Positions 39,444-52,798 are shown, counted from the stretch's first letter. The stretch is 64,000 nt of DNA from Bordetella parapertussis (GCA_945861875.1 CAMAWC010000009.1:1-64000), one strand, 5' to 3'. Notes: a model not told the origin generated them from the letters alone. Numbers and translations are program-made.

Positions 39444-42332
39444 ATGACGACACACCTTCACCTGCAACTCCAAACCCCTCTTGAAGCACAGGAAATCTGC
39501 CGTGACGTACTGATCGAAAAATACGCCAAAGGCCACGAACAGACGATAGACGAAGTCCGCCGCCGAGTCGCCACCGCGCTCGCCGAGGTCGAAGCCGAGG
39601 ACAAGCGTGCCCACTGGGCCGCGCGCTTCCTGGCTGCCATGGAGGCCGGATTCATTCCGGCCGGACGCATCAATTCGGCCGCCGGCGTGCAATTGCAGGC
39701 AACGCTGATCAACTGCTTTGTCGAACCGGTCGGCGACTCGATCTCCGAGACGGTGGATGGCAAACCCGGCATTTACATCGCCCTGCAGGAAGCGGCAGAA
39801 ACCATGCGCCGTGGTGGTGGCGTCGGTTATGACTTTTCCGCCATACGGCCCAAGGGCGCCGAGGTCAAGGGCACGCGCTCTCGTGCCAGTGGTCCTGTGT
39901 CCTACATGCGCGTGTTCGACCGCTCCTGCGAAACAGTCGAGTCAGCCGGTGCGCGCCGCGGTGCGCAAATGGCGGTACTGCGCTGCGACCACCCGGACAT
40001 AGAAGATTTCGTACGCGCCAAGGACGAGGGCGATCTTACCAACTTCAACATTTCGGTGGGCGTGACCGACGCCTTCATGCATGCGGTGGAGACCGACGGC
40101 GACATCGAACTCGCGCACAAGTCGCGTCCGCACCAGGACATGCTCGCCGCCGGCGCCTACCGGCGCGACGACGGCCAGTGGGTTTATCGCAAGCTGCGCG
40201 CGCGCGAACTGTGGGAACAGGTCATGCGTTCGACCTACGATCACGCCGAGCCGGGCATCCTCTTTCTCGACCGCATCAACAGCGAAAACAACCTCTACTA
40301 CTGCGAGAGCATAGAGGCGACCAACCCGTGCGCCGAACAACCGCTGCCGCCCTACGGCTGCTGCTGCCTCGGCTCGGTCGACCTGACGCGCTTTGTTCAT
40401 GACGCCTTCGAGGAAAAGGCGCGTTTTGATTTCGAGACGTTCGAGAAAACGGTGTCTGTGGCCGTTCGCATGCTCGACAACGTTCTTGAGGTGACCGCCT
40501 GGCCGCTGCCCCAGCAGCAGCGCGAGGCGGCCAGCAAGCGCCGCGTCGGCCTCGGCTTTACCGGCCTGGGCGATGCGCTGATCATGCTGTGCCTGCACTA
40601 CGACAGCGCCCAGGCGCGCGCCATGGCGGCGAAGATTTCCGAGCACATGCGCGACGCAGCCTACCGCGCCTCGAGCGAACTCGCACATGAACGCGGCGCC
40701 TTCCCGCTGTTCAACGCCGACATGTACCTGTCGGGCACCAGCTTTGCCTCACGCCTGCCGGCGGAGATCAAGTCGCTGATCCGCAAGCAGGGCCTGCGCA
40801 ACAGCCACCTGCTTTCGATAGCGCCGACCGGCACCATCAGCCTGGCGTTTGCCGACAACGCTTCGAACGGCATTGAGCCGCCCTTCTCCTGGGTGTATTC
40901 GCGCAAAAAGCGCATGCCCGACGGCAGCATGAAGGAATTCGCGGTCGAGGATCGCGCCTGGCGTGTTTACCGTCACGCCCATCCGGCCCATGTCGTCACG
41001 GCGCCCGCCGATGCCGCCGCCACGGTTGAGTCGCCCGCCACCGGCCTGCCCGCCTATTTCGTCACCGCACTCGAATTGAGCGCAAAAGCGCACAAGGACA
41101 TGGTGGCCGCGGTCGCGCCTTTTATCGACTCGAGCATTTCCAAGACCGTGAACGTGCCGGAGAATTATCCGTATGGTGAATTCCAGGACTTGTACTTCAG
41201 TGCATGGAAAGCCGGCCTGAAGGGCCTCGCCACCTACCGGCCCAACAGCGTGCTCGGTTCGGTGCTCTCGGTCGGCCCGGAGAAAAGCGGACCGCAGGAC
41301 TTTGTGCTCAACGACGTCAACCGGCGCATCGAGATCAAGTCGGTGCCCGAACCGGTGCTCTCGTCGCTGCGCTGGCCCGGACGGCCGGGACTGGCCGGGG
41401 GCAACCCGGCCTGGACTTACATGATCGAACACGCCCACGGCGCGTTTGCGCTGTTCGTCGGCCACATAGAGAACGAAGGCAAGTCCCACCCGTTTGAGGT
41501 CTGGGTCAACGGCAGCGAGCAGCCGCGCGGCATCGGCGCCCTCGCCAAGACGCTGTCGATGGACATGCGCGCCAATGATCCGGCCTGGCTGCGCGTCAAG
41601 CTCGACACCCTGGCCAAGACCGCCGGCGACGACGCCTTCGACATGCCTTTCCCGCCGCATGGCGAGAAAAAACGCATGCCCAGCGTGGTGGCGGCAGTGG
41701 CGCAGGTGGTGCGTTACCGCGTCGAGCAGCTGGGCGCCCTGGACGAGCGCAAAACCGGACCCGTGCTCGACACCCTGTTCAGCCTGAAGGAGCCGAAAAC
41801 CGGCACCGACGGCACCATGTCCTGGACCGTCGATGTGCTCAACGCCGGCACCGGCGATGATTTCGTGCTGGGCCTCAAGGAGATCACACTGCCCGACGGT
41901 GTCACCCGCCCCTACTCGATGTGGCTGTCCGGGGAGTATCCGCGCGCCCTCGACGGCCTGTGCAAAATCCTTTCTCTGGACATGCGCGTGATCGACCCTG
42001 CCTGGATCGGAATGAAGCTGCGCAAGCTGCTGGACTTCCCCGAACCGCTGGGCGATTTCATGGCCTTCGTGCCGGGACAGCGGCGCAAGAAAAACTGGCC
42101 CTCGACCGTGTCGCACGTGGCCGCACTCATCCTTCACCGCTACACCATGCTGGGCATCCTGCTCGAGGACGGTGCGCCGGTGCAGCAAATGGGCATTTTG
42201 CAGGCGCCCAAACCCGGTGCCGCGTCGGCCATGAAAGGCGGCCTGTGCGCCGAATGCGGCAACCATGCCGTGATCAAGAAGGATGGCTGCGATTTCTGCA
42301 CCGCCTGCGGCTGGGTCGGCGTCTGCGGCTAG
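39444..42332 (+). CDS. Adenosylcobalamin-dependent (class II) ribonucleoside-diphosphate reductase with tandem TSCPD-like C-terminal domains and zinc-ribbon tail
   Basis: [68 protein letters not shown]-terminus [23 protein letters not shown]. Confidence 0.92.
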   Translation: MTTHLHLQLQTPLEAQEICRDVLIEKYAKGHEQTIDEVRRRVATALAEVEAEDKRAHWAARFLAAMEAGFIPAGRINSAAGVQLQATLINCFVEPVGDSISETVDGKPGIYIALQEAAETMRRGGGVGYDFSAIRPKGAEVKGTRSRASGPVSYMRVFDRSCETVESAGARRGAQMAVLRCDHPDIEDFVRAKDEGDLTNFNISVGVTDAFMHAVETDGDIELAHKSRPHQDMLAAGAYRRDDGQWVYRKLRARELWEQVMRSTYDHAEPGILFLDRINSENNLYYCESIEATNPCAEQPLPPYGCCCLGSVDLTRFVHDAFEEKARFDFETFEKTVSVAVRMLDNVLEVTAWPLPQQQREAASKRRVGLGFTGLGDALIMLCLHYDSAQARAMAAKISEHMRDAAYRASSELAHERGAFPLFNADMYLSGTSFASRLPAEIKSLIRKQGLRNSHLLSIAPTGTISLAFADNASNGIEPPFSWVYSRKKRMPDGSMKEFAVEDRAWRVYRHAHPAHVVTAPADAAATVESPATGLPAYFVTALELSAKAHKDMVAAVAPFIDSSISKTVNVPENYPYGEFQDLYFSAWKAGLKGLATYRPNSVLGSVLSVGPEKSGPQDFVLNDVNRRIEIKSVPEPVLSSLRWPGRPGLAGGNPAWTYMIEHAHGAFALFVGHIENEGKSHPFEVWVNGSEQPRGIGALAKTLSMDMRANDPAWLRVKLDTLAKTAGDDAFDMPFPPHGEKKRMPSVVAAVAQVVRYRVEQLGALDERKTGPVLDTLFSLKEPKTGTDGTMSWTVDVLNAGTGDDFVLGLKEITLPDGVTRPYSMWLSGEYPRALDGLCKILSLDMRVIDPAWIGMKLRKLLDFPEPLGDFMAFVPGQRRKKNWPSTVSHVAALILHRYTMLGILLEDGAPVQQMGILQAPKPGAASAMKGGLCAECGNHAVIKKDGCDFCTACGWVGVCG

Positions 42333-42374
42333 GGCTTAGCGGCTAGCGACCGCTTGAAACCACCCGGCAAGGAC

Positions 42375-42941
42375 TCAAGCCGGGTCCCAGCCACCCGTCT
42401 GCATTTTGTCCAGCCACATCAGCGCGATGATGGTCTTGGAGTCGGTGATGGTTCCGATGCGTACCCATTCGAGCGCATCGGCTAGCGGCGCGGAAAATAC
42501 CTCTAGAAATTCACCCGCGTCGAGCTTCGCCCCCTTGTGCTCGAGGCTGCGCGCCAGGAATATCTCAATGCGCTCGGTCGAGTAGGCGATCACCGGATGG
42601 AAAGTCAGCAGGTGGCGCCATTCACGTGCCGCATAGCCGGTTTCCTCCAGTAACTCACGTTTTGCCGTAAGCAAGGGTTCTTCGCCGGGATCGATTTTCC
42701 CTGCCGGGATTTCTATCATGGTACGGCGCAGCGGATAGCGATACTGGCGCTCGAACACGATGTCGCCTGAATCGAGAATGGGCAGGATGGCGACCGCGCC
42801 GGGGTGTTCGATGTATTCGCGCCCTCCGCTGCTGCCATCGGGCAGGCGCACGGCGTCGCGCCTGACCTTGAGCAGCACACCGTCAAAGACCTGTTCGCTC
42901 GACACCTCGTGCTCGGTGAGGTCCTTGGGTTCAGGCATCAC
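42375..42941 (-). CDS. NUDIX hydrolase (ADP-ribose pyrophosphatase-like)
   Basis: MIEIPAGKIDPGEEPLLTAKRELLEETGYAA NUDIX box. Confidence 0.95.
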   Translation of the reverse strand: MMPEPKDLTEHEVSSEQVFDGVLLKVRRDAVRLPDGSSGGREYIEHPGAVAILPILDSGDIVFERQYRYPLRRTMIEIPAGKIDPGEEPLLTAKRELLEETGYAAREWRHLLTFHPVIAYSTERIEIFLARSLEHKGAKLDAGEFLEVFSAPLADALEWVRIGTITDSKTIIALMWLDKMQTGGWDPA

Positions 42942-42971
42942 GATGGATGCCGAGGTCCTGCCGGCAGCGAC

Positions 42972-44450
42972 TCAAAGCGTCTTGATGGCGATAAACGTCA
43001 AGGCCATCAGTGACTGCGGGGCAAGGCCGATCAGCAGCAGCGCCAGGCCGTTTGCCGACAGCAGCACACGCATGTCCCAGTCGGCCGCGAGGGGCGCGGT
43101 ATCCCGGGGTTCGTCGAAGTACATCAGCTTGACCACGCGCAGGTAGTAAAAGGCGCCGATGAGGGAAAACAGCACCGCCACCACCGCCAGCCACACCTGT
43201 CCTGCGGCGATGGTCGACTGTATGACCGAAAGCTTGGCATAAAAACCCGCCATGGGCGGCACACCGGCCATCGAGAACATCAGCAGCAGCATGATGAAGG
43301 CGTACCACGGGCTGCGCTGGTTGAGGCCGCGGAAATCATCGATGTTCTCGGCCTCGAATCCGGCGCGCGAAAGGAACAACACCATGCCAAAGGCCCCCAG
43401 GCTCATCAGCACATAGACGATGACGTAGAACATCGACGCACTGTAGGCATCGGCGGCATTGAGCCAGTTGCCGCCCACCACGCCCGAGAGCAGGCCCAGC
43501 AGCATGAAGCCCATGTGTGAAATGGTCGAATAAGCGAGCATGCGCTTGATATTGGTCTGGGCGATGGCGGCAAGGTTTCCGATACCCATGGACAACACGG
43601 CCATGATGACCAGCATCTGCTGCCAGTCGATGGCCAGGGGCAGCAGGCCGTTGACCAGCAGGCGTATCGCCATGGCGAAAGCCGCCAGTTTGGGCGCCGT
43701 GGCGATCACCAGGGTCATGGCCGTGGGCGCGCCGTGGTAGACGTCGGGAATCCACATGTGGAAGGGCACCACGCCCAGCTTGAACGCCAGCCCGGAGACG
43801 AGGAACACCAGGCCGAACACCAGCACCGTCTTGTCGGCCTGCCCCAGTTCGATCGCCTTGGCGATCTTGGCGATCTCCAGCGTGCCGGTGGCGCCGTAGA
43901 TCATCGACATGCCGTAGAGCAGCAGGCCGGAGGCGAGCGCGCCCAGAACGAAATATTTCATCGCCGCCTCGGTCGAGGCGGCCGAGTCGCGGTTGAGCGC
44001 GACCATGGCGTACAGGCACAGCGACAGCAATTCCAGTCCGATATAAACGGTGATGAAATGGCTGGCCGAGATCATGACCATCATGCCCAGCGTGGCAAAC
44101 AGCAGCAGCACGAAAAACTCCCCGCTCAGGAGCTTGCGCTGTGCAAGGTACTGGCGTGAATAGACCAGGCAGGCCGAAACGCTGATATAGGTGGCGAGCT
44201 TGAGCACTCCGCCCATCACATCGGACACATAGGTGTCGTTAAAGGTGTAGAACACCTCGCCGCCGGAGGCGACGATGAGGCCGGTGGAGAGCACCGCACA
44301 GCCGAGCAGCGTGAACTGGGCAAGCGCGTAAGTCACGATGCGCCAGCGCTGCGGCAGGAACAGGTCAATGACCAGGATGGCCAGGGTCATGCCAAACAGG
44401 AATATTTCGGCGGCTGCCGGAGCAAAGGCTGGTGGAATGAAGGGGGTCAT
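42972..44450 (-). CDS. nuoN: NADH-quinone oxidoreductase subunit N
   Basis: Proton-channel subunit with [13 protein letters not shown] and [20 protein letters not shown]; position at the end of the nuo operon. Confidence 0.96.
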   Translation of the reverse strand: MTPFIPPAFAPAAAEIFLFGMTLAILVIDLFLPQRWRIVTYALAQFTLLGCAVLSTGLIVASGGEVFYTFNDTYVSDVMGGVLKLATYISVSACLVYSRQYLAQRKLLSGEFFVLLLFATLGMMVMISASHFITVYIGLELLSLCLYAMVALNRDSAASTEAAMKYFVLGALASGLLLYGMSMIYGATGTLEIAKIAKAIELGQADKTVLVFGLVFLVSGLAFKLGVVPFHMWIPDVYHGAPTAMTLVIATAPKLAAFAMAIRLLVNGLLPLAIDWQQMLVIMAVLSMGIGNLAAIAQTNIKRMLAYSTISHMGFMLLGLLSGVVGGNWLNAADAYSASMFYVIVYVLMSLGAFGMVLFLSRAGFEAENIDDFRGLNQRSPWYAFIMLLLMFSMAGVPPMAGFYAKLSVIQSTIAAGQVWLAVVAVLFSLIGAFYYLRVVKLMYFDEPRDTAPLAADWDMRVLLSANGLALLLIGLAPQSLMALTFIAIKTL

Positions 44451-45931
44451 CAGAGCTTGCTCACCGCGACATGCTTGAGAAGGTCATTCACCGACGCGTG
44501 CATCACCTCGGTGAACGGCAGGGGATAGAGTCCCATGACAAGAACCGCGACGGCGAGCACGCCCAGCACCAGCAGCTCGCGCCCGTTGATGTCCTTGAGT
44601 CCGGCCACATGGGCGTTGGCGACCTCGCCGAATATCACGCGCTTGTACATCCACAGCGTGTAGGCGGCGCCGAATATCAGCGTGGTCGAGGCAAGCAGGC
44701 CGATCCAGAAATTGAACTTGATCGCCCCCATGATGACCATGAACTCGCCGACAAAGCCCGAGGTCGCGGGCAGGCCGCAATTGGCCATGGAGAACAGCAT
44801 CATCAGCGCGGCAAATTTTGGCATGGTGTTGACCACGCCGCCGTAGTCGGCGATGTTCCGCGAATGCATGCGGTCGTACATGACGCCGATGCACAGGAAC
44901 ATCGCCGCCGACACGAAGCCGTGGGAAATCATCTGCACCAGCGCGCCCTCGATGCCGTAGGAATTGAATATGAAAAAGCCCAGCGTGACAAAACCCATGT
45001 GCGAGATCGACGAGTAGGCCACCAGTTTTTTCATGTCGGTCTGCACCAGGGCCACCAAACCGATGTAGACGACCGCAATGAGCGACAACGTGATCATGAA
45101 GCCCGAAAGATAGTGGCTGGCGTCGGGCAGGATGGGCAGCGAGAAGCGGATAAAACCGTAGGCACCCAGCTTCAGCATGATTGCCGCCAGCACGGCCGAA
45201 CCGCCGGTGGGCGCCTCGACGTGCGCATCCGGCAGCCAGGTATGCACCGGCCACATCGGCACCTTGACCGAAAACGCCAGGAAGAAAGCGAAGAACAGCA
45301 GGATTTGTGCGGGCATCGCCAGCGGCAGTTTGTGCCAGTCGAGAATCTCGAAGCTGCCGCCCGACTTGTTGAACAGGTACAAGAATGCCACCAGCATCAG
45401 CAGTGACCCGAGCAGGGTGTAAAGGAAGAACTTGATCGCCGCATAAACGCGGTTCTGCCCGCCCCAGACGCCGATGACGATGTACATCGGGATCAGGGTC
45501 GCTTCGAAGAAAACGTAGAACAGCATGCCATCGAGCGCTGAAAACACCCCGTTCATGAGACCGGACATGATCAGGAATGCGGCCATGTACTGCGCCACGC
45601 GCTTTTGTATCACCTCCCACCCGGCGATGACCACCAGCACGGTGATCAGGCTGTTGAGCAGGATAAACAACATCGAGATGCCGTCCACACCGAGGTGGTA
45701 ATTGATGTTGTAGCGCTCTATCCAGGGCTTCATTTCGACAAACTGCATTGTTCCCAGGCTGGTGTTGAACCCGCCCCACAGCGGAATGCTGACAAACAGG
45801 CCGGCGAGCGCTCCGGTGAGGGCGATGACGCGCGCGATACGGGCGTTGCGGTCGTCGCCAGTGGCGAGCACCACCAGGCCGGCGAGAATCGGGATCCAGA
45901 TGGCAAGTGACAGCCAGGGCGTCATGCTCAT
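44450..45931 (-). CDS. nuoM: NADH-quinone oxidoreductase subunit M
   Basis: [55 protein letters not shown]. Confidence 0.96.
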   Translation of the reverse strand: MSMTPWLSLAIWIPILAGLVVLATGDDRNARIARVIALTGALAGLFVSIPLWGGFNTSLGTMQFVEMKPWIERYNINYHLGVDGISMLFILLNSLITVLVVIAGWEVIQKRVAQYMAAFLIMSGLMNGVFSALDGMLFYVFFEATLIPMYIVIGVWGGQNRVYAAIKFFLYTLLGSLLMLVAFLYLFNKSGGSFEILDWHKLPLAMPAQILLFFAFFLAFSVKVPMWPVHTWLPDAHVEAPTGGSAVLAAIMLKLGAYGFIRFSLPILPDASHYLSGFMITLSLIAVVYIGLVALVQTDMKKLVAYSSISHMGFVTLGFFIFNSYGIEGALVQMISHGFVSAAMFLCIGVMYDRMHSRNIADYGGVVNTMPKFAALMMLFSMANCGLPATSGFVGEFMVIMGAIKFNFWIGLLASTTLIFGAAYTLWMYKRVIFGEVANAHVAGLKDINGRELLVLGVLAVAVLVMGLYPLPFTEVMHASVNDLLKHVAVSKL

Positions 45932-47928
45932 ACCCTGCCGAACCAAAGCGTTAGCAGCACAAAAACCCCGATGATCATGGCGAAGGCGTAGTGATAGATG
46001 TAGCCGGACTGGAACAGGCGGACGATGCCCGAAACCCAGCCTACCAGGCGCGCGCTGCCGTTGACCATGATGCCGTCGATGACGGTGACATCACCGAACT
46101 TCCACAAGCCGCTGCCGACGATGCGGGCGCCGCCGGCGAAAAACCAGTCATTGAACCGGTCGAAGCCGTATTTTTGCTCGAGAATGGTGACCAGCACACC
46201 GGCTTTCTTGCGCAGCACCGCGGGCAGGTCCGGGCGCAGTATGTACAGGTACCAGGCGACCAGCAGGCCGGCGACAGCAAACCAGAACGGCAGGCCGGTC
46301 AGGCCGTGAACCATCATCGGCCATACGCCGTGAAACTCTGATCCAAGTTCTTTCATCACCGGGTGGGCGGCGGAGAAATAAATCGCCCCGTCAAAATACC
46401 CGCCGTAGAGCACCGTGCCGATAACCCAGCCGGCGGCCACCGACGGAATGGCGAGCAGCACCAGCGGCAACCAGACCACCCAGGGCGATTCGTGCGGGCC
46501 TCCAGCATGAGAACCAGCGCCATGGCCGTGATCATCGTGGCCGTGGCCATGCCCGGCGGTGTCGAAACGCTCCTTGCCGTGGAAGGCAAAGAACACCAGG
46601 CGGAAGGAGTAGATGGCGCCGACAAAGACACCCAGCAGCACCGCGATATAAGCAATGCCCGCCCCCGGCGTGTGCGAGGCGTGTACCGCTTCGATAATGG
46701 TGTCCTTGGAGAAGAAACCGGCAAAGGGCGGGAAACCGGCGTTGGCCAGGGCGCCGATCAGCACCGTGAGGTAGGTGATGGGCATGTACTTGCGCAGGCC
46801 GCCCATCTTGCGCATGTCCTGCTCGTGGTGCATGGCGATGATCACCGAACCGGCGCCAAGGAACAGCACCGCCTTGAAAAAGGCGTGGGTCATGAGGTGG
46901 AAGATGGCGGCCGAATAGGCCGAAGCGCCCAGCGCCACGGTCATGTAGCCCAGCTGCGACAGGGTCGAATACGCCACCACGCGCTTGATGTCGTACACCA
47001 CCAGTGCGATCAAGGCCATGAAGAAGGCGGTGATGGCTCCGATGATCATGACAAACGACAGCGCCGTGTCCGACAACTCGAACAGCGGCGACATGCGCGC
47101 CACCATGAATATGCCGGCGGTCACCATGGTGGCGGCGTGGATCAAGGCGGAAATCGGCGTCGGGCCTTCCATCGAATCGGGCAGCCAGACATGCAGCGGA
47201 AACTGCGCCGACTTGCCCATGGCACCGATAAACAGGCAGATGCAGATCACCGTCAGCAGCAGCCACGCGGACCCGGGGATGATCTCGATGGTGGCGCTCT
47301 TGAAATTGGCGGCCTGGGAAAACACCGCCGCGTAATCAAGGGTGCCGAAATAGGCGAGCACCAGCCCGATGCCAAGCAGGAAACCGAAGTCGCCGACGCG
47401 GTTGACGAGGAAGGCCTTGAGGTTGGCGTAAATCGCCGTCGGCCGCGTGTACCAGAAGCCGATCAGCAGGTAGGACACTACTCCGACCGCCTCCCAGCCG
47501 AAGAACAATTGCACAAAATTGTTGCTCATCACCAGCATCAACATGGAGAAGGTGAACAGCGAGATGTAGGAGAAAAAACGCTGGTAGCCCGGGTCCTCGG
47601 CCATGTAGCCGATGGTGTAGATGTGCACCATGAGGGAAACAAAGGTGACGACAACCATCATCAGCGCGGTCAGGCGGTCGATGAGGAAGCCGATTTCAAA
47701 ACGCGTGTCACCGGAGGTGAGCCATGTGTACACCGAACCGTTGAACTGGTTGCCCTTGAGCACGTCGGCAAAAATGACCAGCGAAACGACAAACGAAACC
47801 GCCACGCCGATGATGGTTACCCAATGCGCCCCCGCCCTGCCGATCTGGCGGCCGAACAGGCCGGCGACCAGGGCGCCTGCCAGCGGCGCCAGGGGTGCAA
47901 GCAAGTAGAGCTTTTGCATGTCAGTCAT
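45928..47928 (-). CDS. nuoL: NADH-quinone oxidoreductase subunit L
   Basis: FLIDRLTALMMVVVTFVSLMVHIYTIGYM, LFFGWEAVGVVSYLLIGFWY, AYSTLSQLGYM. Confidence 0.96.
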   Translation of the reverse strand: MTDMQKLYLLAPLAPLAGALVAGLFGRQIGRAGAHWVTIIGVAVSFVVSLVIFADVLKGNQFNGSVYTWLTSGDTRFEIGFLIDRLTALMMVVVTFVSLMVHIYTIGYMAEDPGYQRFFSYISLFTFSMLMLVMSNNFVQLFFGWEAVGVVSYLLIGFWYTRPTAIYANLKAFLVNRVGDFGFLLGIGLVLAYFGTLDYAAVFSQAANFKSATIEIIPGSAWLLLTVICICLFIGAMGKSAQFPLHVWLPDSMEGPTPISALIHAATMVTAGIFMVARMSPLFELSDTALSFVMIIGAITAFFMALIALVVYDIKRVVAYSTLSQLGYMTVALGASAYSAAIFHLMTHAFFKAVLFLGAGSVIIAMHHEQDMRKMGGLRKYMPITYLTVLIGALANAGFPPFAGFFSKDTIIEAVHASHTPGAGIAYIAVLLGVFVGAIYSFRLVFFAFHGKERFDTAGHGHGHDDHGHGAGSHAGGPHESPWVVWLPLVLLAIPSVAAGWVIGTVLYGGYFDGAIYFSAAHPVMKELGSEFHGVWPMMVHGLTGLPFWFAVAGLLVAWYLYILRPDLPAVLRKKAGVLVTILEQKYGFDRFNDWFFAGGARIVGSGLWKFGDVTVIDGIMVNGSARLVGWVSGIVRLFQSGYIYHYAFAMIIGVFVLLTLWFGRV

Positions 47929-47940
47929 GGTGAGCGGCGC

Positions 47941-48246
47941 CTAGCCCTTCAGGCTGTCGAGATCCTCGACATTGATCGTGGAGAGGTTGCGGAACAACAC
48001 CACCAGAATGGCCAGGCCTATGGCCGCCTCGGCCGCCGCCACGGTGAGGATGAAAAACACAAACACCTGCCCGGCAAGGTCGTTGAGGTAGTGCGAGAAG
48101 GCGATGAAGTTCATGTTCACCGCAAGCAACATCAGCTCGATCGCCATCAACAGGACGATGACGTTCTTGCGATTGAGGAATATCCCGACGATGCTGATCG
48201 CGAACAGCGCCGCCGAGAGGATCAGGTAGTGCGACAGGGAAAGCAC
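47941..48246 (-). CDS. nuoK: NADH-quinone oxidoreductase subunit K
   Basis: [48 protein letters not shown]. Confidence 0.97.
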   Translation of the reverse strand: MLSLSHYLILSAALFAISIVGIFLNRKNVIVLLMAIELMLLAVNMNFIAFSHYLNDLAGQVFVFFILTVAAAEAAIGLAILVVLFRNLSTINVEDLDSLKG

Positions 48247-48248
48247 GG

Positions 48249-48854
48249 CTAGAGGTCCTTTTCCGAAGGCATGGCCACCATGCGCACGCGATCGGCGCGC
48301 TTTACGGCAACCTGCATACCCGGTTGCTGGCCCTTGGTGTCCTTGCGCCGGCGCAGCGTCAGGGCGATTGCCGCGACAATCGCCACCAGCAGCAGCACCC
48401 CGGCCAGTTCAAACGGATAGACATAGTCGGTGTACAGGACGCGGCCGAGTTCCCGGGTGTTGCTGTAAGCCTTGCCCGGATCGGGCGGCGTCGGCATCGC
48501 CGCGAGGCTGAAATAACGCCCGCTCAGCACCAGCGCCATTTCGGCGACCATCAGCAGGCCGACGGTCGCGCCCAGCGGCAGGTAACTCCAGAAACCCTCG
48601 CGCATGCGGTCCAGGTTGATGTCGAGCATCATCACCACGAACAGGAACAACACCATCACCGCCCCGACGTAGACCAGCACCAGGGTGATTGCGAGAAACT
48701 CCGCCTTGAGCAGCATCCAGATGACCGAGGCGGTGAAAAACGCCAGTACCAGGAACAGCGCCGCATGCACCGGGTTGCGCGCGGTGATCACCCGCAACGC
48801 GGCGAACAGCAGGATTGCCGCGAAAAAGTAGAAGGTGACGGTTTCAAAGTTCAT
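48249..48854 (-). CDS. nuoJ: NADH-quinone oxidoreductase subunit J
   Basis: [53 protein letters not shown]. Confidence 0.97.
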   Translation of the reverse strand: MNFETVTFYFFAAILLFAALRVITARNPVHAALFLVLAFFTASVIWMLLKAEFLAITLVLVYVGAVMVLFLFVVMMLDINLDRMREGFWSYLPLGATVGLLMVAEMALVLSGRYFSLAAMPTPPDPGKAYSNTRELGRVLYTDYVYPFELAGVLLLVAIVAAIALTLRRRKDTKGQQPGMQVAVKRADRVRMVAMPSEKDL

Positions 48855-48872
48855 TTGGATGGCATCCGGGCG

Positions 48873-49376
48873 TCAGCGGTAGGCGGCATCGGTCGCACGG
48901 TCACGGGCGATCTGCTCTTCGTACTTGTCGCCGACCGCGAGCAGCATGTCCTTGGTGTAGTACAGGTCACCGCGCTTTTCGCCGTGGTATTCGAACAGGC
49001 GGGTTTCCACAATCGAATCGACCGGGCAGGACTCTTCGCAAAATCCGCAGAAAATGCATTTGGTGAGGTCGATGTCGTAGCGCGTCGTCCGGCGCGTGCC
49101 GTCTTCGCGCTGCTCCGACTCGATGGTGATTGCGAGCGCCGGGCAGACCGCCTCGCACAACTTGCAGGCGATGCAGCGCTCCTCGCCGTTGGAATAGCGG
49201 CGCAGCGCATGCAGGCCGCGAAAGCGCGGGCTTTGCGGCGTTTTTTCGTCGGGGAACTGCACCGTGATCTTGCGCGCGAACAAGTGCCGGCCGGTCAGCG
49301 CCATGCCGCGGGCGAGTTCGAGCAGCAGGAATGCCCTGAAAAAGTCGCGCGCATTGGCAAAGAAATTTTGGACCAT
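48873..49376 (-). CDS. nuoI: NADH-quinone oxidoreductase subunit I (2x 4Fe-4S)
   Basis: [43 protein letters not shown]. Confidence 0.97.
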   Translation of the reverse strand: MVQNFFANARDFFRAFLLLELARGMALTGRHLFARKITVQFPDEKTPQSPRFRGLHALRRYSNGEERCIACKLCEAVCPALAITIESEQREDGTRRTTRYDIDLTKCIFCGFCEESCPVDSIVETRLFEYHGEKRGDLYYTKDMLLAVGDKYEEQIARDRATDAAYR

Positions 49377-49385
49377 GATTTCGTC

Positions 49386-50474
49386 CTATACCCAGATGTT
49401 CCAGCGCGTCTGCATCCAGACGCCGATCAACACCAGCCACACCAGCGTCAGCGGAATGAACACCTTCCAGCCCAGTCGCATGATCTGGTCGTAGCGATAG
49501 CGCGGGAAGGTGGCGCGAATCCACAAAAACATCGAGGCGACGCAGAACACCTTGATGAACAGCCATATGAACGGGGGAACCAGGTTGAACACCGGCGAGT
49601 CGATGGGCGCCGCCCAGCCGCCGAAAAACAGCAGCACCGTCAGCGCCGATACGAGAATCATGTTCATGTACTCGGCCATGAAGAACAGCGCGAAGGTCAT
49701 GCCCGAGTACTCCACCATGTGCCCGGCGACGATTTCCGACTCGCCCTCGACCACATCAAAAGGCGCGCGATTGGTTTCGGCCACGCCGGAGATGAAATAC
49801 ACGACGCATATCGGCAGCAGCGGCAGCCAGTTCCAGGACAGGAAGTTGAGTCCGGCATGGGCAAAATGGCCGCGCGACTGCCCGTTGACTATGTCAGAGA
49901 GGTTGAGACTGCCCGAGACCATCAGCACCACCACCAGCGCGAAACCCATGGCGATCTCGTATGAGACCATCTGTGCCGCCGAGCGCATCGCGCCGAGGAA
50001 GGCGTATTTCGAATTGGACGCCCAGCCGGCGATGATCACGCTGTACACGCCGATTGACGTGAGTGCCATGATGTACAAGAGGCCGGCGTTGACGTCGGCC
50101 AGCACCACCTCGGGGCTGAAGGGCACCACCGCCCAGGCGGCCAGCGCGGGCATCAGGCCTACCATGGGAGCGAGCAGGTAAAGCCCCTTGCTGGCATTGG
50201 TCGGAATAACGATTTCCTTCAACAGCAGCTTGACGCCGTCGGCTATGGGCTGCAACAGCCCGAGCGGACCGACGCGGTTGGGGCCGATACGGATCTGCAT
50301 CCAGCCGATGAGCTTGCGCTCCCACAGTGTCAAATAGGCGACGCAGATGAACATGGGCGCGACGATGCAGGTGATCAGCACCAGCGTCTTGACGAAGGTG
50401 AACAGCGCCGGGCCCCACTGCGGGCCAAACCACGCGGAGGACATTCCCGACAAGGTCTGGACGATTTCGCTCAC
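49386..50474 (-). CDS. nuoH: NADH-quinone oxidoreductase subunit H (GTG start proposed)
   Basis: [40 protein letters not shown] at 50474 overlaps the nuoG stop. Confidence 0.95.
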   Translation of the reverse strand: MSEIVQTLSGMSSAWFGPQWGPALFTFVKTLVLITCIVAPMFICVAYLTLWERKLIGWMQIRIGPNRVGPLGLLQPIADGVKLLLKEIVIPTNASKGLYLLAPMVGLMPALAAWAVVPFSPEVVLADVNAGLLYIMALTSIGVYSVIIAGWASNSKYAFLGAMRSAAQMVSYEIAMGFALVVVLMVSGSLNLSDIVNGQSRGHFAHAGLNFLSWNWLPLLPICVVYFISGVAETNRAPFDVVEGESEIVAGHMVEYSGMTFALFFMAEYMNMILVSALTVLLFFGGWAAPIDSPVFNLVPPFIWLFIKVFCVASMFLWIRATFPRYRYDQIMRLGWKVFIPLTLVWLVLIGVWMQTRWNIWV

Positions 50475-52798
50475 GCTTTCACCACGCTGATTTCGCCGGC
50501 CATCGCGCCCAGTTGCGCGGTCAGCGCGTGTCCGGCCGCCACGCGCACGCAACCGGCGGGAACACCGTTGTCGAGGCGGGCGACAAGGCGGGCTTCGCCG
50601 CCCTCCTGCGTTACCCGCACGGCCTGTCCGTCAGCAAGGCCAAGCGCGGCCAGTTGCGCGCCATTCATGCGCGCGCAGGGCGCCGCAGCATCGGCCGTCT
50701 TGTGCAGCGATGCGGCGCGACGCACCAGCGCATCGGTAGAGTAAATCGGCACGTCGGCAATGCGCTGGAGGCCGCCGGAGGACGCCGGCGCTTGCAGTTG
50801 CAGGCCGGTAATCTGGTTGTTGAGTCGCGCCGGCAAATCCGCGGCCTGGCAAACCTCATCGCGCACCGCTTCGCTGCTTTCGTAGTCGAAACCGGCCAGG
50901 CCGAGCAGGTTGCCGAGCACACGCAATACCTTCCAGGCCGGGCGTGCCTCGCCCAGCGGCCGAACCACACCGTTAAAGCTCTGCAGCCGTCCCTCGGCAT
51001 TGACGAAGCTGCCCGAGGTCTCGGTAAAAGGCGCGATGGGCAACAGCACGTCGGCGTACTTGTCGGCCTGTCCGCGAAAGGATGTCAGGGCAACGACCAT
51101 GTCGGCACCGGCCAGTGCGCGCATGGCCTGTGCCGGGTTATGGCAGTCAAATTCGGGCTCCATGCCAAGCAGGACATAAGCCTTGAGCGGTTTGGCCAGC
51201 ATGGCCGCCGCATTCAGGCCACCGGAAGCGGGCTGGCAGGCGGCGATATGGCCGCCAACGCTATTGGCGGCTTCCCCGGTAAAACCGAACGGGCATTCGA
51301 GCAAAACCGACAATTCCTGCGCCAGCAGGCGCAGTTGCGCCGCCTGGGGGTGCTGCTGGGCAAAATTGCCAAGCATTACCGCGGCATGCTTGCCGGAGGC
51401 GAGGCTATCGGCAATCGCCTTGGCCGCATCGCCCACCGCGACCTTGTCCAGGGCCGGCACAGGCGCTTTGCCTTTGGCCGTGGCTACCGCCTTGAGCACC
51501 TGCGCGAGCAGTTGCGGCAGCTCTTGTGGCGAAACTATCGCCTTGTTGCGCACCGGCATGAGCAGGTTGTCATCGGCGGAGTGGATCAAATTGATTTGCG
51601 TACCGCGCTTTGCAGCCTGGCGCAGGCGGTTGGCCAGCAAGGGATGGTCTTTACGCAGGAATGAGCCGATCACCAGCACCCGATCGAGCGCGGCAATGGC
51701 GGCGATCTTCATGCCCAGCCAGGGCGCGCCGGCCTGTTTGCCATCAGCGGAAAAATCGGACTGGCGCAGGCGGAAGTCGACATTCTCCGAGCCAAGCCCG
51801 CGCACCAGTTTTCCCAGCAGCGCCATTTCTTCCAGGGTTGAGGTCGGGCTGGCCAGCGTGCCGATTGCCGCGGCGCCGTGATTCGCCTTGATGTCCTTCA
51901 GGCCGTTGGCAACGTACTCGAGCGCCACCTGCCATTCCACTTCGTGCCACTCCCCGCCCTGCTTGAGCATCGGCCGGGTCAGGCGGTCGGTGTCCAGGCC
52001 TTCGTAGGAAAAGCGATCCTTGTCCGACAGCCAGCATTCGTTCAACTCGTCGTTCTCGAACGGCAGCACACGCATGACCTTGTTCTGCTTGACCTGTACC
52101 ACCAGGTTGGAGCCGAGGCTGTCATGCGGGGCTATCGACTTGCGCCGCGACAACTCCCAGGTGCGGGCGCTGTAACGGAAGGGTTTTGAGGTCAGCGCGC
52201 CCACCGGGCACAGGTCGATCATGTTGCCCGACAACTCGGAATCGACCGTCTTGCCGACGAAGGAAACGATTTCGGAGTGTTCGCCGCGGCCCATCATGCC
52301 AAGCTCCATCACGCCGGCGATTTCCTGGCCGAAGCGCACGCAGCGCGTGCAGTGGATGCAGCGGGTCATCTCCTCCATCGAAACGAGCGGCCCGATGTTC
52401 TTGTGAAAGACCACGCGCTTGTCTTCCTGGTAGCGCGAGGCGCTCTTGCCGTAACCGACCGCAAGGTCCTGCAACTGGCATTCGCCGCCCTGGTCGCAAA
52501 TCGGGCAATCAAGCGGATGGTTGATGAGCAGGAACTCCATCACGCCTTTTTGCGCTTTTTTAGCGTAATCGGAATTGGTCTGCACCTTCATGCCGTCGGT
52601 GACCGGGGTCGCGCAGGCGGGCATGGGCTTGGGCGCCTTTTCAACCTGCACCAGGCACATGCGGCAGTTGGCCGCGATCGACAATTTCTTGTGATAGCAG
52701 AAATGCGGAACGTAGATGTCGAGCTGGTTGGCCGCGTCCATCACCGTGGCGCCGTTCTGCACCTCGGTCTCCCGGCCGTCGATTTCGATCTTGAGCAT
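50471..52798 (-). CDS. nuoG: NADH-quinone oxidoreductase subunit G
   Basis: 2Fe-2S N-terminus [59 protein letters not shown]. Confidence 0.97.
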   Translation of the reverse strand: MLKIEIDGRETEVQNGATVMDAANQLDIYVPHFCYHKKLSIAANCRMCLVQVEKAPKPMPACATPVTDGMKVQTNSDYAKKAQKGVMEFLLINHPLDCPICDQGGECQLQDLAVGYGKSASRYQEDKRVVFHKNIGPLVSMEEMTRCIHCTRCVRFGQEIAGVMELGMMGRGEHSEIVSFVGKTVDSELSGNMIDLCPVGALTSKPFRYSARTWELSRRKSIAPHDSLGSNLVVQVKQNKVMRVLPFENDELNECWLSDKDRFSYEGLDTDRLTRPMLKQGGEWHEVEWQVALEYVANGLKDIKANHGAAAIGTLASPTSTLEEMALLGKLVRGLGSENVDFRLRQSDFSADGKQAGAPWLGMKIAAIAALDRVLVIGSFLRKDHPLLANRLRQAAKRGTQINLIHSADDNLLMPVRNKAIVSPQELPQLLAQVLKAVATAKGKAPVPALDKVAVGDAAKAIADSLASGKHAAVMLGNFAQQHPQAAQLRLLAQELSVLLECPFGFTGEAANSVGGHIAACQPASGGLNAAAMLAKPLKAYVLLGMEPEFDCHNPAQAMRALAGADMVVALTSFRGQADKYADVLLPIAPFTETSGSFVNAEGRLQSFNGVVRPLGEARPAWKVLRVLGNLLGLAGFDYESSEAVRDEVCQAADLPARLNNQITGLQLQAPASSGGLQRIADVPIYSTDALVRRAASLHKTADAAAPCARMNGAQLAALGLADGQAVRVTQEGGEARLVARLDNGVPAGCVRVAAGHALTAQLGAMAGEISVVKA

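Noticed and set aside
40749-42266. 505-aa minus-strand ORF
   Set aside because: Antisense to the class II RNR; shadow ORF
42362-42385. ACCCGGC/GCCGGGT stem at the convergent RNR/NUDIX ends
   Set aside because: Short stem without a T-tract, overlapping a stop codon; ordinary convergent-gene end structure
46363-48252. 629-aa plus-strand ORF
   Set aside because: Antisense to nuoL/nuoK; composition (His, Gln, Asp, Arg rich) is that of a mirrored membrane-protein frame
48324-49964. 546-aa plus-strand ORF
   Set aside because: Antisense to nuoJ-nuoI-nuoH; shadow ORF
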